Origin: Smittia aterrima | Lineage: Eukaryota > Arthropoda > Insecta > Diptera > Chironomidae | Reading direction: 5' to 3' | NCBI GenBank assembly: GCA_033063855.1 | Contig: CP093829.1 | Location: 22,289,537 to 22,353,536 of the forward strand | DNA: 64,000 bases | Shown here: piece after piece, positions 40,301-50,294 of the stretch | How the letters are laid out: each line of letters opens with the position of its first letter | Position numbering within the stretch: the first letter of the stretch is position 1 | Made by a program: the position numbers and the translations under genes | The notes under the pieces: generated by a model | What the model was told of the DNA's origin: nothing | Database searches by the model: none | Seen by the model: only the letters and a program-made list of their open reading frames with translations

Positions 40301-40758
40301 CCAAGCACTGCCTTGCGGTCTTCGACGCGAGATAAAAGAATCATCAGCGAGACGTAAGTTGTGACGAGATCCAAGTAATTCTTTGTCAGCTCGTGATTTA
40401 CTGTGATATCGAGATAGATTTGTAAAGCGTCCATAGTTGTCAGAAGCTCGCAAACATTGTCCTTGAAATCCAAAAGGTCTACGAACGTATAATAATAAAG
40501 CGAAAGTGACTTTATGATCTCGACTTTGATCGCTGTAATTGCAGTGAGTCCTTTTGTGTCGATGTTAGGAAATCTCTTGACGATGAACTTTATCGAAGAC
40601 TCAAGAGATTTATCGGAAAGAAATCCAGGTTTAGACTTTGCGTCACCGCAAGCTTTCTTGATGTTGTAGATTCGCGTTAAAATTCCCACGCCCCGATCGT
40701 TGAGAATGATTAACTTCTCACAGATCTTCTGCTGTGCAGGGTTTAGTTGACGAGCCAT
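37332..40758 (-). CDS. Hem: Hem/Kette (NCKAP1), WAVE regulatory complex subunit
   Basis: Two large exons, 40758-38911 and 38855-37332, join in phase to give 1123 residues; NCKAP1 proteins have about 1125. Conserved stretches include the N-terminus ARQLNPAQQKICEKLIILND, then DRGVGILTRIYNIKKAC, KWRELQILTLVGNQASLL and, across the splice junction, a DEMAKEAKN/ICDEQC segment followed by LLPKHCAKIL. NAFHAVYKQE lies close to the stop. Hem pairs with CYFIP/Sra-1 in the WAVE complex, which links Rac to Arp2/3-driven actin assembly. The ATG at 40758 is the first in frame. A strong 5'UTR acceptor (cut before 40800) and donor (GTAAGT at 40902) indicate a 102-nt leader intron. The TAG stop at 37332 is directly followed by a donor-like GTATGC, so an alternative C-terminus is not excluded. 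The gene is head-to-head with dos. Confidence 0.97.
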
Positions 40759-41312
40759 TATTATATGATTCACACTGGTTTTATGAGCTGATGTGATGAT
40801 CTAAAAAATAAAACATGGGGGAGCGAAATTAAATTTCTATTGATTACTCATGCGAGAAAATTTTACGCTCTAGTTCGAGATGAAATTCACTGTTTTACTT
40901 ACAATAAATAGCGACTATTTGTTATCCACCAACTTGCGAATGTTTCTTAATTATCAAAACACTGAAGAATTGTGTATATTTTGTTTAACTTAAAAATTAT
41001 TCAATGACCGAACTCAAGAAGAGTCTAAATGTCCGAGGTTCTACTAAAACTTCGTTAGATCGACATCGCAACATTAGAACCTCTCAAGTGACATTGTGTG
41101 TGAATCATTATATTTTTTAGATATTTTCTTCTCTTCATTATTATTCGCAAGTGCTGGCTGAAATCACTAATTTTAATCAGTGAACGTGATAAGAAGATTC
41201 AATTGTGTGCACAGAGCATTGAATACTTAATGAAAATGCTGTGAAGCAAATGAGAACTGAATAAATCAAAATCTGTTTTGTTGTGTCTAAGTTATCAAAA
41301 CTTAATAATAAA
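40759..41312. promoter_or_regulatory. Shared divergent promoter region of Hem and dos
   Basis: Only 554 nt separate the two start codons. A Hem leader intron can be read on the minus strand (donor GTAAGT at 40902, acceptor before 40800). This leaves about 400 nt, 40903-41312, for both transcription starts and the Hem leader exon. No canonical TATA box is evident. Confidence 0.6.
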
Positions 41313-43893
41313 ATGCATAAGAAGAACGTAGAGATTTATCATCAAGGCTTTCTCACTAAAAGTCCACCGAATCCACGGGGACTCTTTAGAGCTGTAAGTT
41401 AAGATATTTTGATTCATGCAAAGGAATTTTTCAATTGAGGCGGATAAACAAAACATTCAAAGTTGAATGAATCACCATAAACTGTGTCTTCGCCTTAGTT
41501 ATCGACAACAATCTCAAATTCAGTGACTACTCTTGAATATGATATGTCTGACTGTGAAGTCTTCTCAGCTTTCAATTCGCTTTGCAAGAAAAATAAATTT
41601 TATTTCTTCTTTCAGCGATGGCGTAAACGATGGTTTTGTTTAAAGCAAGGAGAACTCCCAGGACAATTCTTCCTTGAATATTTCACTGATACAACCTGTC
41701 GAAAACGGAAAGGTAGCATTGACTTGGATCAAGTTGAGCAGGTAAAAATCGATTAAGTGTTCTTAAAAAAGACTTTTATTATTAAACTTTTGTTATCTAG
41801 GTTGATGCTGGTTTGAGATTAGATCGACAAAATATTAAATTTCAACACATGTTTGACATGAAAACACCTAACAGGACTTATTTTATGGCTGCCGACTCTG
41901 AACAAGACATGAGAGATTGGGTAATGGTAATCTGTCAAGTTTGTAATTTGCAAGAGACAGAAGAGAAAACCAGCGGAGATTCGGAAGCAGTTCAATGTAA
42001 GATAATTTAATAATTTATGTTATCAATCAAATCAATAACTCGATCAAAATCTCTTTCAGATCATAATGTCAGCCCCAATCCCGATTTCGAAGCAAAGGAA
42101 ATCTCTCCGTCTGACAATTCAACTTGCACCGAAACGACAACACTTACTAATAATGTTTATGATCCATCATCATCGCTCTCGAATCGTTTCGATCAATTAA
42201 CTACAGTCAACGAATATGAAAACGACAATGTCGTAACTTACCGTCAATCTGAACGCACAAGAAGATTGACTCTTACTCTGAGCGAGAATCAAAATAACAA
42301 TCTAGATGCTGGGATAAATTATTCAAACTTACCTCCATTGGGAACGATGGAAAGAAAGTCTGCAACTGCCACAAAATCAACTGGAGCAGTCAAGAAAATT
42401 CCCGAAAATTTGAAAATTAGATCTGATGATAAGTTGAATAACAATAGCGGCGTTGAAGAAACTACGCTTTATCGCGCTTCTGGACCGTACATCCCGTTGA
42501 GTGATTGTTTCAGTGGCAGTCCTGTACTCTTTGTAAGTTACTTATCTTGACATATCTCGATCTTGCTCTTAAACTTTCTTTATTTCTTTTTAGAAAAATG
42601 AAAACGATCCCAAGACACCGCTGAACTCACTGGACCCGAAATTTTATGAAACACCTCGTTCTCACATAACGAGCATTGGACTTAACTTAACAGACGATCA
42701 ACCAAACTCACCAAAGCGAAACAATACTCTGAATCCTGTTTTGCAAACGGCACCAAAATACAGCAAAGAAAGTGTCAATTCATCAGACTCAGATGGTGGA
42801 TCGACCGATGAAGAATGGACAGAACCTAAAGTTGGACAAATTCGTCGTAAGACAAGACCATCAGATAGTTCAATGGAAAACGAGACGGTTGCAATCACAG
42901 CTGGTCAGAGTTACATGAAAGTTCCAGGGAATCCAATTCCGCTTCCTCCGAAACGAATGAGCCTTGTAGTTGAAAAGAAACAGGAATCATCCGACACTGA
43001 AGAAAATGCGTCGCCAATGATCGGACCGAAAGACAGTTTATGTTCTGTCGTGGACGAGCGTTATGACTTCCCACGTTCGTATAACGTTCAAGGATTTACT
43101 GGCAGTCACATGAACATCGGAACAATGGGATCGATGACATCGATTCATAGTCATAGCCACTTGATGACTTCAACTCCGAATTTGATTCACAGCGGAGATC
43201 CTTCACAAATGAATTTTTATGCTAATGCTGCTCCACGTGAAAACAACATTTTCAGATTCGATTTCGGAGGAGCATCGCAACCACCTCAAGTTAATCGAAC
43301 ATTGAAACCAAGAAAAGAGCATGGATTCATCAAATCTCAACCAGCTCCGACTGTAGACAGAAAATTGAAACCGGGAACTTTTGCAAAGGTAAGAAACGAG
43401 AAATAAATTTATTTGTTGATTTGATTTCATGAAGAAAAAAACCTTTTCAGCCTCAGTTAGCAATAGGAACAAACTCTTTAAAACGTCGAGGACCTGAATC
43501 ACTTTCAATGTCCGAAGTCGATGATTCCGCTTTTTTGAACGACTCTCTTGTAAGTTTATTGTTTAAATTGTTTGCAGAGGTAATCAATAGTTGACTTTAC
43601 AGGTTTCAAGCCAGTCGTTCTGTATTTCTCCCAGCACACCAAACAATGGTGACGAACGTTTGCAGTATTTGGATCTTGACCACACCAGTCCTCAGAAAGG
43701 AGGGACTGGAGGTACCGTAGCATCTGCTGCTAGCAACATGAATAGCAGTTTGGATGTCTCGCTAAGTGGATCGATCAAGGATGGACCCGGCGTTGCTTAC
43801 ACAACCGTCGATTTCCTGAAAACTGATGCGTTCAATCGCGTCAGAGAAGACTCAGAGATGACAAGAGCGAGCAAATCAAAATTGAAAAATTAA
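41313..43893 (+). CDS. dos: Daughter of sevenless, GAB-family PH-domain adaptor
   Basis: Seven exons, 41313-41393, 41616-41741, 41801-41996, 42060-42532, 42594-43388, 43451-43549 and 43603-43893, encode 686 residues in phase. The N-terminal PH domain (about residues 8-125) has GFLTKSPPNPRGLFRARWRK, IDLDQVEQVDAGLRL and DMRDWVMVICQVCNL, as in Dos/GAB1. The long disordered middle carries Ser/Pro-rich docking sequence, including GAB-like PPQVNRTLKPRK and VDRKLKP motifs. The C-terminus has two SHP2/Corkscrew-type docking tyrosines, LQYLDLDH and VAYTTVDFLKTDAFNRV, equivalent to the GAB1 pair. Dos couples Sevenless and EGF receptor signalling to Corkscrew and Ras/MAPK at the membrane. It is shorter than the Drosophila protein. 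The start is fixed by the residues before the PH domain. The end of the terminal exon is duplicated 2 kb downstream. Confidence 0.95.
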
Positions 43894-44199
43894 ATGGCCT
43901 TAAAAAAATTTGTCAATATCTATGTTAAAGCTGAAATAAAGAAATATTATCAGTGATCTGATAGAATCAAATTGATTTAATGTTTTATTAATGTCTTAAT
44001 CAGATTTGACAGAATGTAATACAGAAAAATGAAATCGAGTTTGAAAATGTTATGTCCATCGGGCAATAGGTGAAAAACTGTGGAAGAAGATTTTTACCTG
44101 AGCAAGCTTAGTTTTAAAAATGTTATCATTCTGTGAAAGTGTTTCAACGACAAAGGTTCATTCTTTTTAAATATCCTAAAATTTGAAAGTTTTTTTATA
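43894..44199. other. dos 3'UTR and LRR-BTB upstream DNA
   Basis: The dos 3'UTR (AATAAA at 43935) is followed by ~180 nt leading to the LRR-BTB start. The part up to 44015 is duplicated at 45773-46034. Bases 44013-44043 also resemble 45699-45729. Confidence 0.7.
43935..43940 (+). terminator. Poly(A) signal of dos
   Basis: AATAAA lies 42 nt after the dos stop. The same hexamer is preserved in the downstream copy at 45954-45959. Confidence 0.6.
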
Positions 44200-45525
44200 A
44201 TGGATATCTTCAAATGCAAATTTTTCAACGGAAAGACAACGAACAATATTGAAAACAGAGTAATCTACAAGTGCATGATAATCGAAGCATACATAACCAC
44301 CAAGAAGAGACAACTGTTCAAAAGATTTTTTGGATTTAATTTACAAGGAAAAACTAGAGACGACGTTGAATGCGTTTGTTTCTTAGAAAACAATCTCGAT
44401 TACTTTCTTCGAGGACTTCACAAGCATTTTATCAACCTCAAATGCTTAGAAATATCAGATTGTACCCTCAGAGAAATTACAAAAAATGATTTGAAAGGTC
44501 TCGAAGGTCTAGTTGCTTTGAAAATCGAACTTTGTGAATTGACATCATTGCCGGATGATTTGTTCAGCAAAATGCCAAATTTAAAAGATGTTTCATTCTT
44601 CCGCAACAATATCGAGGCTGCTTCATCAAAACTCTTAGTGCCTCTGGTTGGAAGAGAAAATATTTCTGTGGACCTAAGAAGAAACAAAAACATCGACGAG
44701 TGCTTCTTGTCAGGAAAAGCCAAGAGAAAAGCAAACTCATTAGCATCTCTCGATGAGTTGATGAAGTTAATAGATGAAAAGTGCATCAAACCTACTTTGC
44801 TAATTGAAAATAGTAATTTTCATCCTTTCTTTTTTCCAAAAATGAAAGAATTGTTGGCTTCTGGGATATTTAGTGATTTAACCATCAGCGTCGAGGATAA
44901 GAAGTTCAAAGTGCATAAAGCCATTTTGTTACCGCAGAGCGAAGTGTTCGCCCAAATCTTTGAAGATCAAAGCGATGTAACTGAAATACCAATTTCGGAT
45001 TTTAGTTTGAAAAGTGTTGAAGCCTTAATTAACTTCATGTACACAAATGAAATCACGGCTGATGAAAACGTTATGAAAAACTTTGAAATCTTAGAAATCG
45101 CTGAAAAATTTAAAGTTGATGCCATGAAAACGAGTTATGAGGAACTTATTTGCGACGAACTTGACGATTCGAATGCTGTGGAAATTTTCTATCTCGCTCA
45201 TCGCTTCAACTCTCAAGTTATCAAGAAAGAAGCGTTCGACCATGTTGCCAACAAACATAAATCCGTTCCAATGAAGTTTATAGAACATCCAGAGAAGTTG
45301 AAGGAGTTTTTGGTAATTCAACCTTTTGTCGGAAAAGCTCTACGGTTTACTGGTCGGTATTCATCTGACTTACTCAAGGGAGTACCATTCGAAGAGATCA
45401 GTAAGATTTTCCAAGAGGAACTGCCTGAGGTTGTTTTGAAAAATGCTGAAAGGCTGCAGAAAGTTATGGATGCTTTTCATGGCATTATAAAAACATTTAG
45501 AAAAGTAAACAAGTTAGATCTATAA
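44200..45525 (+). CDS. Intronless LRR-BTB/POZ protein
   Basis: A single uninterrupted frame of 441 residues. Residues ~78-165 are leucine-rich-repeat-like (LKCLEISDCTLREI, LVALKIELCELTSLPDDLF, LKDVSFFRNNIEA). Residues ~215-320 form a BTB/POZ domain (LLASGIFSDLTISV, FKVHKAILLPQSEVFAQIFE, VEALINFMYTNEIT, LEIAEKFKVDAMK), followed by the start of a BACK-like helical region. There is no signal peptide, Kelch repeat or zinc finger. BTB-BACK proteins commonly act as dimers or as Cullin-3 substrate adaptors; the substrate here is unknown. Unlike the surrounding multi-exon genes it has no intron, and it is bracketed by two copies of the dos 3' end, suggesting recent arrival or local duplication. The ATG follows an in-frame A/T-rich non-coding leader. 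A poly(A) signal lies at 45566. The specific family name is not known to me. Confidence 0.83.
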   Translation: MDIFKCKFFNGKTTNNIENRVIYKCMIIEAYITTKKRQLFKRFFGFNLQGKTRDDVECVCFLENNLDYFLRGLHKHFINLKCLEISDCTLREITKNDLKGLEGLVALKIELCELTSLPDDLFSKMPNLKDVSFFRNNIEAASSKLLVPLVGRENISVDLRRNKNIDECFLSGKAKRKANSLASLDELMKLIDEKCIKPTLLIENSNFHPFFFPKMKELLASGIFSDLTISVEDKKFKVHKAILLPQSEVFAQIFEDQSDVTEIPISDFSLKSVEALINFMYTNEITADENVMKNFEILEIAEKFKVDAMKTSYEELICDELDDSNAVEIFYLAHRFNSQVIKKEAFDHVANKHKSVPMKFIEHPEKLKEFLVIQPFVGKALRFTGRYSSDLLKGVPFEEISKIFQEELPEVVLKNAERLQKVMDAFHGIIKTFRKVNKLDL

Positions 45526-46549
45526 ATTTTGTATGTCGAAGTAAAAATGTTTAAATATTTCAGTAAATAAAAAAAAATATTTGTTATAACAAATTGTATT
45601 TTAATGAACTGCAGCATGTACAAAGCAGAGAAGTGAGACGAAACGAAATAAATAGCAATTTGAACTTTGCTTTGTCTTCTTTTGCGATTAATACATCAAA
45701 TGTAAGACAGGAAAATGAAATCGATTGTGTGATTCTCTCTCAAAGTTAAAGCTCATGCCGAACTGATTAACGATGCATAGCTGTTTGGATGTCTCGCTAA
45801 GTGAATCGATCAAGGATGGACAACCGTCGATTTCCTGAAAACTGATGCGTTCAATCGCGTCAGAGAAGACTCAGAGATGACAAGAGCGAGCAAATCAAAA
45901 TTAAAAAATTGAATGGCCTTAAAAAAATTTGTCAATATCTATGTTAAAGCTGAAATAAAGAAATATTATCAGTGATCTGATAGAATCAAATTGATTTAAT
46001 GTTTTATTAGTGTCTTAATCAGATTTGACAGAATCAATTCGTTCAACAATTTTTATTTAGCGAACATTATCTATTTTTCCTCAGCTAAGATCATTAAGTG
46101 GAATTCTAATTCATAGAAAAGTTTCAACGTCAATCCTCTTAGAGAACGTAATTATTAATATTTGGTGCACTGAAAGAGATGGTAAACAACCAAAACAAGT
46201 TTTATTATCTTATCAAGCAATGGTCGAGATTCGAAATACGTTAAAAATCACACCAAAACGTTTTTTTGCTTAAAATGATAAGAAATAAATCCACTCGGCT
46301 TTGACAATGAATCAAAATTTGTGCAATTTTTTATTTCACCAGTAACAGTTCATTTCCTTGACGAACATTCTAAGTAGATTACTTCACCGATGCAGTGATA
46401 ATTAAGCGGGGCAACACTTCAATCTTTAAATTCGAATCTTCTCAAAAGGCTCACTCTCCAAGGCTAATCGTTAACCTGAATACCAATTTAATAACTTTGA
46501 AAATCGCTTTAACTAACATTTTTTGAGGCTGCTCGTTTCGTTCTACGCT
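45526..46549. other. LRR-BTB 3'UTR, dos-derived copy and Atat 3' flank
   Basis: From left to right this stretch holds the LRR-BTB 3' end (AATAAA at 45566), a 31-nt block at 45699-45729 resembling 44013-44043, and the dos 3'-end copy at 45773-46034. About 0.5 kb of A/T-rich DNA follows, including a minus-strand AATAAA (46330-46335) for Atat. There is no other coding sequence. Confidence 0.7.
45773..46034 (+). pseudogene. Duplicated fragment of dos terminal exon plus 3'UTR
   Basis: The 262 nt align with 43738-44015 (278 nt) with about six mismatches and one 16-nt deletion (opposite ~43787-43802), roughly 98% identical where aligned. The deletion shifts the frame and removes the codon for the docking tyrosine in the VAYTTV motif. 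The original TAA stop position reads TGA in the copy. The poly(A) hexamer is intact (45954). It has no upstream exon or start codon, so it is a non-coding remnant. The high identity implies a recent duplication or gene conversion. Confidence 0.93.
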
Positions 46550-49500
46550 TTACCACAAAGGGTGCGAATAAAATTTCAAATCAAAAAAGCCGTCAGCTGT
46601 GCGTGAGTGTTCAGAGTCTCGTGAATGGATGGATTCAGTGTCATTCAAGTTGTCAAATGTACGTGAGCTCGGAAATCCAATGGGACGATTGATTTTGACC
46701 GAGCCGAAGCCTCGATCGTCAGTTTGATTAAACTCTATCTTGTTATCACTACCGACGACGATGCTCGAGCGATTCTTCTTTCCCGTTTGTCTCTTGTTGT
46801 ACTGAAATGGACTCATGCTACGTTGCTCTCCATAATAATCCTGATTGCCTTCAGAATAGTACTCGGTCTCGTGTTGATAGTAACCAGAGTCATTCGGAGT
46901 TACAGCAATAATTTCAACCGGCTCTTCATCAGCAAACTTAACATGCTCAGGCGGAGAAGCCGGAGACGAAGTTCTATCCGACTTTGTATCAATTCCTTCG
47001 AAATCCCGAACAAGAGCATCAACAACGTCGTTTGTATCTTCGTCTATAATGTCTGGTGTAGTGTCACGAGCTTCTTTGCTGAAGGTTTTGTTCAAAATAT
47101 TTTTAAAGAATTATCTAAGTGAACTTTTCTTTTGTTTTTGGTTGCTCAATTTAAAATACTTAATGAGAGAAACATGAACAAATCACAATAATTTCGATAC
47201 TTCAAATAGACATCGTTGAAGGCGGCAAGTAATAAGTTAAAACATAAACTGTGATGGTTTTTGGTTAATAAATATTAATATCAATTACAAATAGAGAGAG
47301 AGAGAGCTTTGAAATAAATTTTGATGGATTTTGCTAAAAAATGTGTCTGCAAATGAAAAACAAAATAAAAAAGTTAACAAAACACAAAAAGCAAACGCAC
47401 AAATGTTTTTCAAGTGAATCAAATCAAAAGGTAACAGTGAAAAATTGTGGTTTCTAGCTCACCTGTTCGGTTCAGTAGTTACAGAAGATGTCGGCTTGTT
47501 GTGAATTATCTGGAAAAGAAATTGAAAGAAAATTGAAGTAATTTCATAGAAATTTCCGAGTCAAGTTCCCAAGTCGCAATGCTGCCAACCCAAACACTTT
47601 TCAGGAATCATTAGCATATGTAAATAGTTTAGGACGATTGCTATTAAGTGAACACGCTTTAGACTTGAAGAAATCTAGAGCAAATTCACTTTCATTTCAA
47701 GAACTTTTTGTTTGCACGCGACCAAAGAAACTTTTTTTCTTCATTCGCCCTGAAAGTTCACACAGTAAAGGGAAAGTTTACGACGCTTTCTGCTTAAGAC
47801 ATAACAATTTTATAATGTAAGTGCAATAGAGTTTTTAGTGGCCATGATTACGATCATAAAAGGAGGCGCCGCCTTTCGTGATTAGAATTAGCAAGGCACC
47901 TTCAAAGCGTGCTCAATAATCGAAAAGCTTAAACTCAAATATTGAAGAAGAAATCTTTGTTGGCAAATGAAGATATTTCCAACAATGAAATCGATATCAA
48001 TTCAAATATCTTGGCATGTAATCTCAGATGTAGATTTGAATGCTTTATTAAAATCAGATTTACGACTTTTCATTTCAATTTTCCCATTAGCCTTAATGCA
48101 GAGAATAAGTTTATCCAGATTTATAGTTAAAGCCTTGGAAGCTTGTTGCTGACTTACCTGATTTAAACTGCACTGAGGTCTTGGTGCACCATATCGACCT
48201 GTTAATTAATTTATTGGTTGTTAGATCGAAATTAGTGGTTATCAAACAGAACCCAAAGAAGTTAAATTATTCAGAGCTTACCAATCACATGATTCTGCAC
48301 TGTTAGCGGTTCATGTCGAGAACTTTGATTTGGTCGTCGCTTGGTTGTTTCTTCGCTCACAAATTGTGGACCGAACAAGCTCGAGTTAGGACTGATTAAT
48401 GTTCGTGATTGATTTGTTAATTGCAGTTTCGTGAAAGTAGTTAAGTCGTGAAAATGATTGTTTGAAAGATGAATTAGAGGTTTGAAAGAGTAAAGCAATA
48501 AATAAGTCGATAAAAGTCGCAATTCTTACCTAGCAGTGATGTGCATCTTAGCGGTTGCTTTGCTGTCTTGTCTCTGGGTTTCTTGAGAGGCAAAGAATCC
48601 TTCGTAAATGACGAAATTGTTCATCTGTGGAATCTTCTGTGTCAGAGCGTAATGTTTTCTCAGGAAAGCTAACAACTTCTCGCTCGGCCTATCAATCGCA
48701 AACTGCTCGGGCAACAATCCTTCATACTCGAGCATATGCTCGAAGAGATGTTTGCCGAGACCTCGACGTTGCTGAGATTCGTGAATGTAGAAATCCAAGA
48801 TGCAAGGCGCATGGACATGACGAGTCTCCCCGAACTTATCGAAGACGTACAGAGACTTCTTGCCGACTTTCAAGATTCCCAACACCAATCCACTGGAAGT
48901 GAGAAAATTAGAGTTTAAATCAAGATACAATCGTAATACAATATTTTGTATGCTAGGGAAGGAAAATTTCATTCATTTTTCTCCTTAATTTGACGTTTGT
49001 GACCTGCACGCAAAGCGAAATCTCAGAATGAGCAAGGCGATTAAATCAAGAAAATGTAGAAAAGTAAAAACCCATTTTGTCAAAACGTTGACCAGCATAA
49101 AGTTTCGGTTATAACGAAAAGAACACAAAGTTCGTGTAACTTTTGGCAATTTGCATAAGTAATAATTATTTTATTTAGAGCTACGCGTTAAAACATCATT
49201 CGCAGCTAAACTCATTCCATTTTATTAGTTCTGTGACTGCGTGGTCTGCCGTTGAAATGTCAACTTCATCGTCTTTTGGGAAATTTATTTTACCGGAAGA
49301 CTGATACGCGAGAAATCCTCAAACTCAGCGAATTCGTTTGTTTACTTTAATATTTAAATGAAACTCCCACAATCTCTTAATTTGAGTCATTAAGAAAATC
49401 AGGTTTTAACTTACTTCTTATCGTTATCTTCCGTCATAATGTAGATGACTTGATCGTCGGAGTTACGGAGACGATCGGCAGTTGTGACAGGTTGATTCAA

Positions 49501-50294
49501 TCCCTGCGCTGCTCCTGAAGCCTGACCGATTGTGTTAATAATCTCTGCGACGTATGCTGTGGTGTCCCTTTAGAAATAGAAACCACAAAGAATTTGATTT
49601 AAAGTTGTCATTTGAATAAAAACAAAAGGCACGTGTAATAAAAGTTTAAAACAAACTTGGGCAAATGCAAACAAAAGCCTCCTCCTACAACTAAACGGAG
49701 CTTGATGTGCCGTTCAACATCAAAAAAGGCAACGTTCTTGCCAAACAATACATCGACATTCGATTAACTTCACATGACTAAAATGGAAATATTTGTGTCG
49801 TACATCGACAATACAACTGTCAAAGATGAAGAGAGAAACACGAGATCAAAATGAAATTAAACATCATTTCGATGAATAAGATAAAAATCGAGGCAATCGA
49901 GACTTAATTAAAGTCACCCACGATAAGAAATGTCGAGTGTGACAATCGTCATGTTTTGGATGAGATATTTAAGTCAACAACGAGAACAAGTTCATCGAAA
50001 ACTGGATTTGATGGAAAAAGAAGAAAAATCTCGTGCGACGACGACGACTTTGGCGTCTCGAATGAATCTTCAAATCATAAATAAAGTTCTCGAAGTATTA
50101 CAACATTTTGTTATCCAGAGGAACAGGATGGGAATAGCAATCAATCAAAAATTTACAGAAACTAAACCGCTAATCGTTTATACTCACAATGCTGCTCTAC
50201 GGTCTGCGGCAGCAAATCCATTTGGTAATAATGAATTTCCGATGCGGCTGATGTTGTTCTTGAAGATTTTGCTGATATTAAAACGGAACTCCAT
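46550..50294 (-). CDS. Atat: Alpha-tubulin N-acetyltransferase (MEC-17/ATAT1 homologue)
   Basis: Seven exons, 50294-50188, 49567-49415, 48892-48530, 48391-48282, 48198-48158, 47509-47463 and 47078-46550, encode 449 residues in phase. The GNAT-like catalytic domain fills about residues 1-200. It starts MEFRFNISKIF, continues GLVLGILKVGKKSLYVFD, and has ILDFYIHESQQRRGLGKHLF, where QRRGLGK is the acetyl-CoA binding motif. AIDRPSEKLLAFLRKHYAL follows, whose Asp matches the catalytic Asp157 of human ATAT1, then MNNFVIYEGFF. The enzyme acetylates Lys40 of alpha-tubulin inside microtubules and is important in sensory neurons. The tail is disordered and acidic but ends with a block (FNQTDDRGFGSVKINRPIG) shared with the Drosophila protein. 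Introns of 380-650 nt are longer than those of the neighbouring genes. The gene is divergent from da. Confidence 0.95.

Noticed and set aside
46724..47122. 132-codon plus-strand open frame opposite Atat exon 7
   Set aside because: It is an antisense shadow; the minus strand carries the conserved Atat tail block ending KINRPIG.
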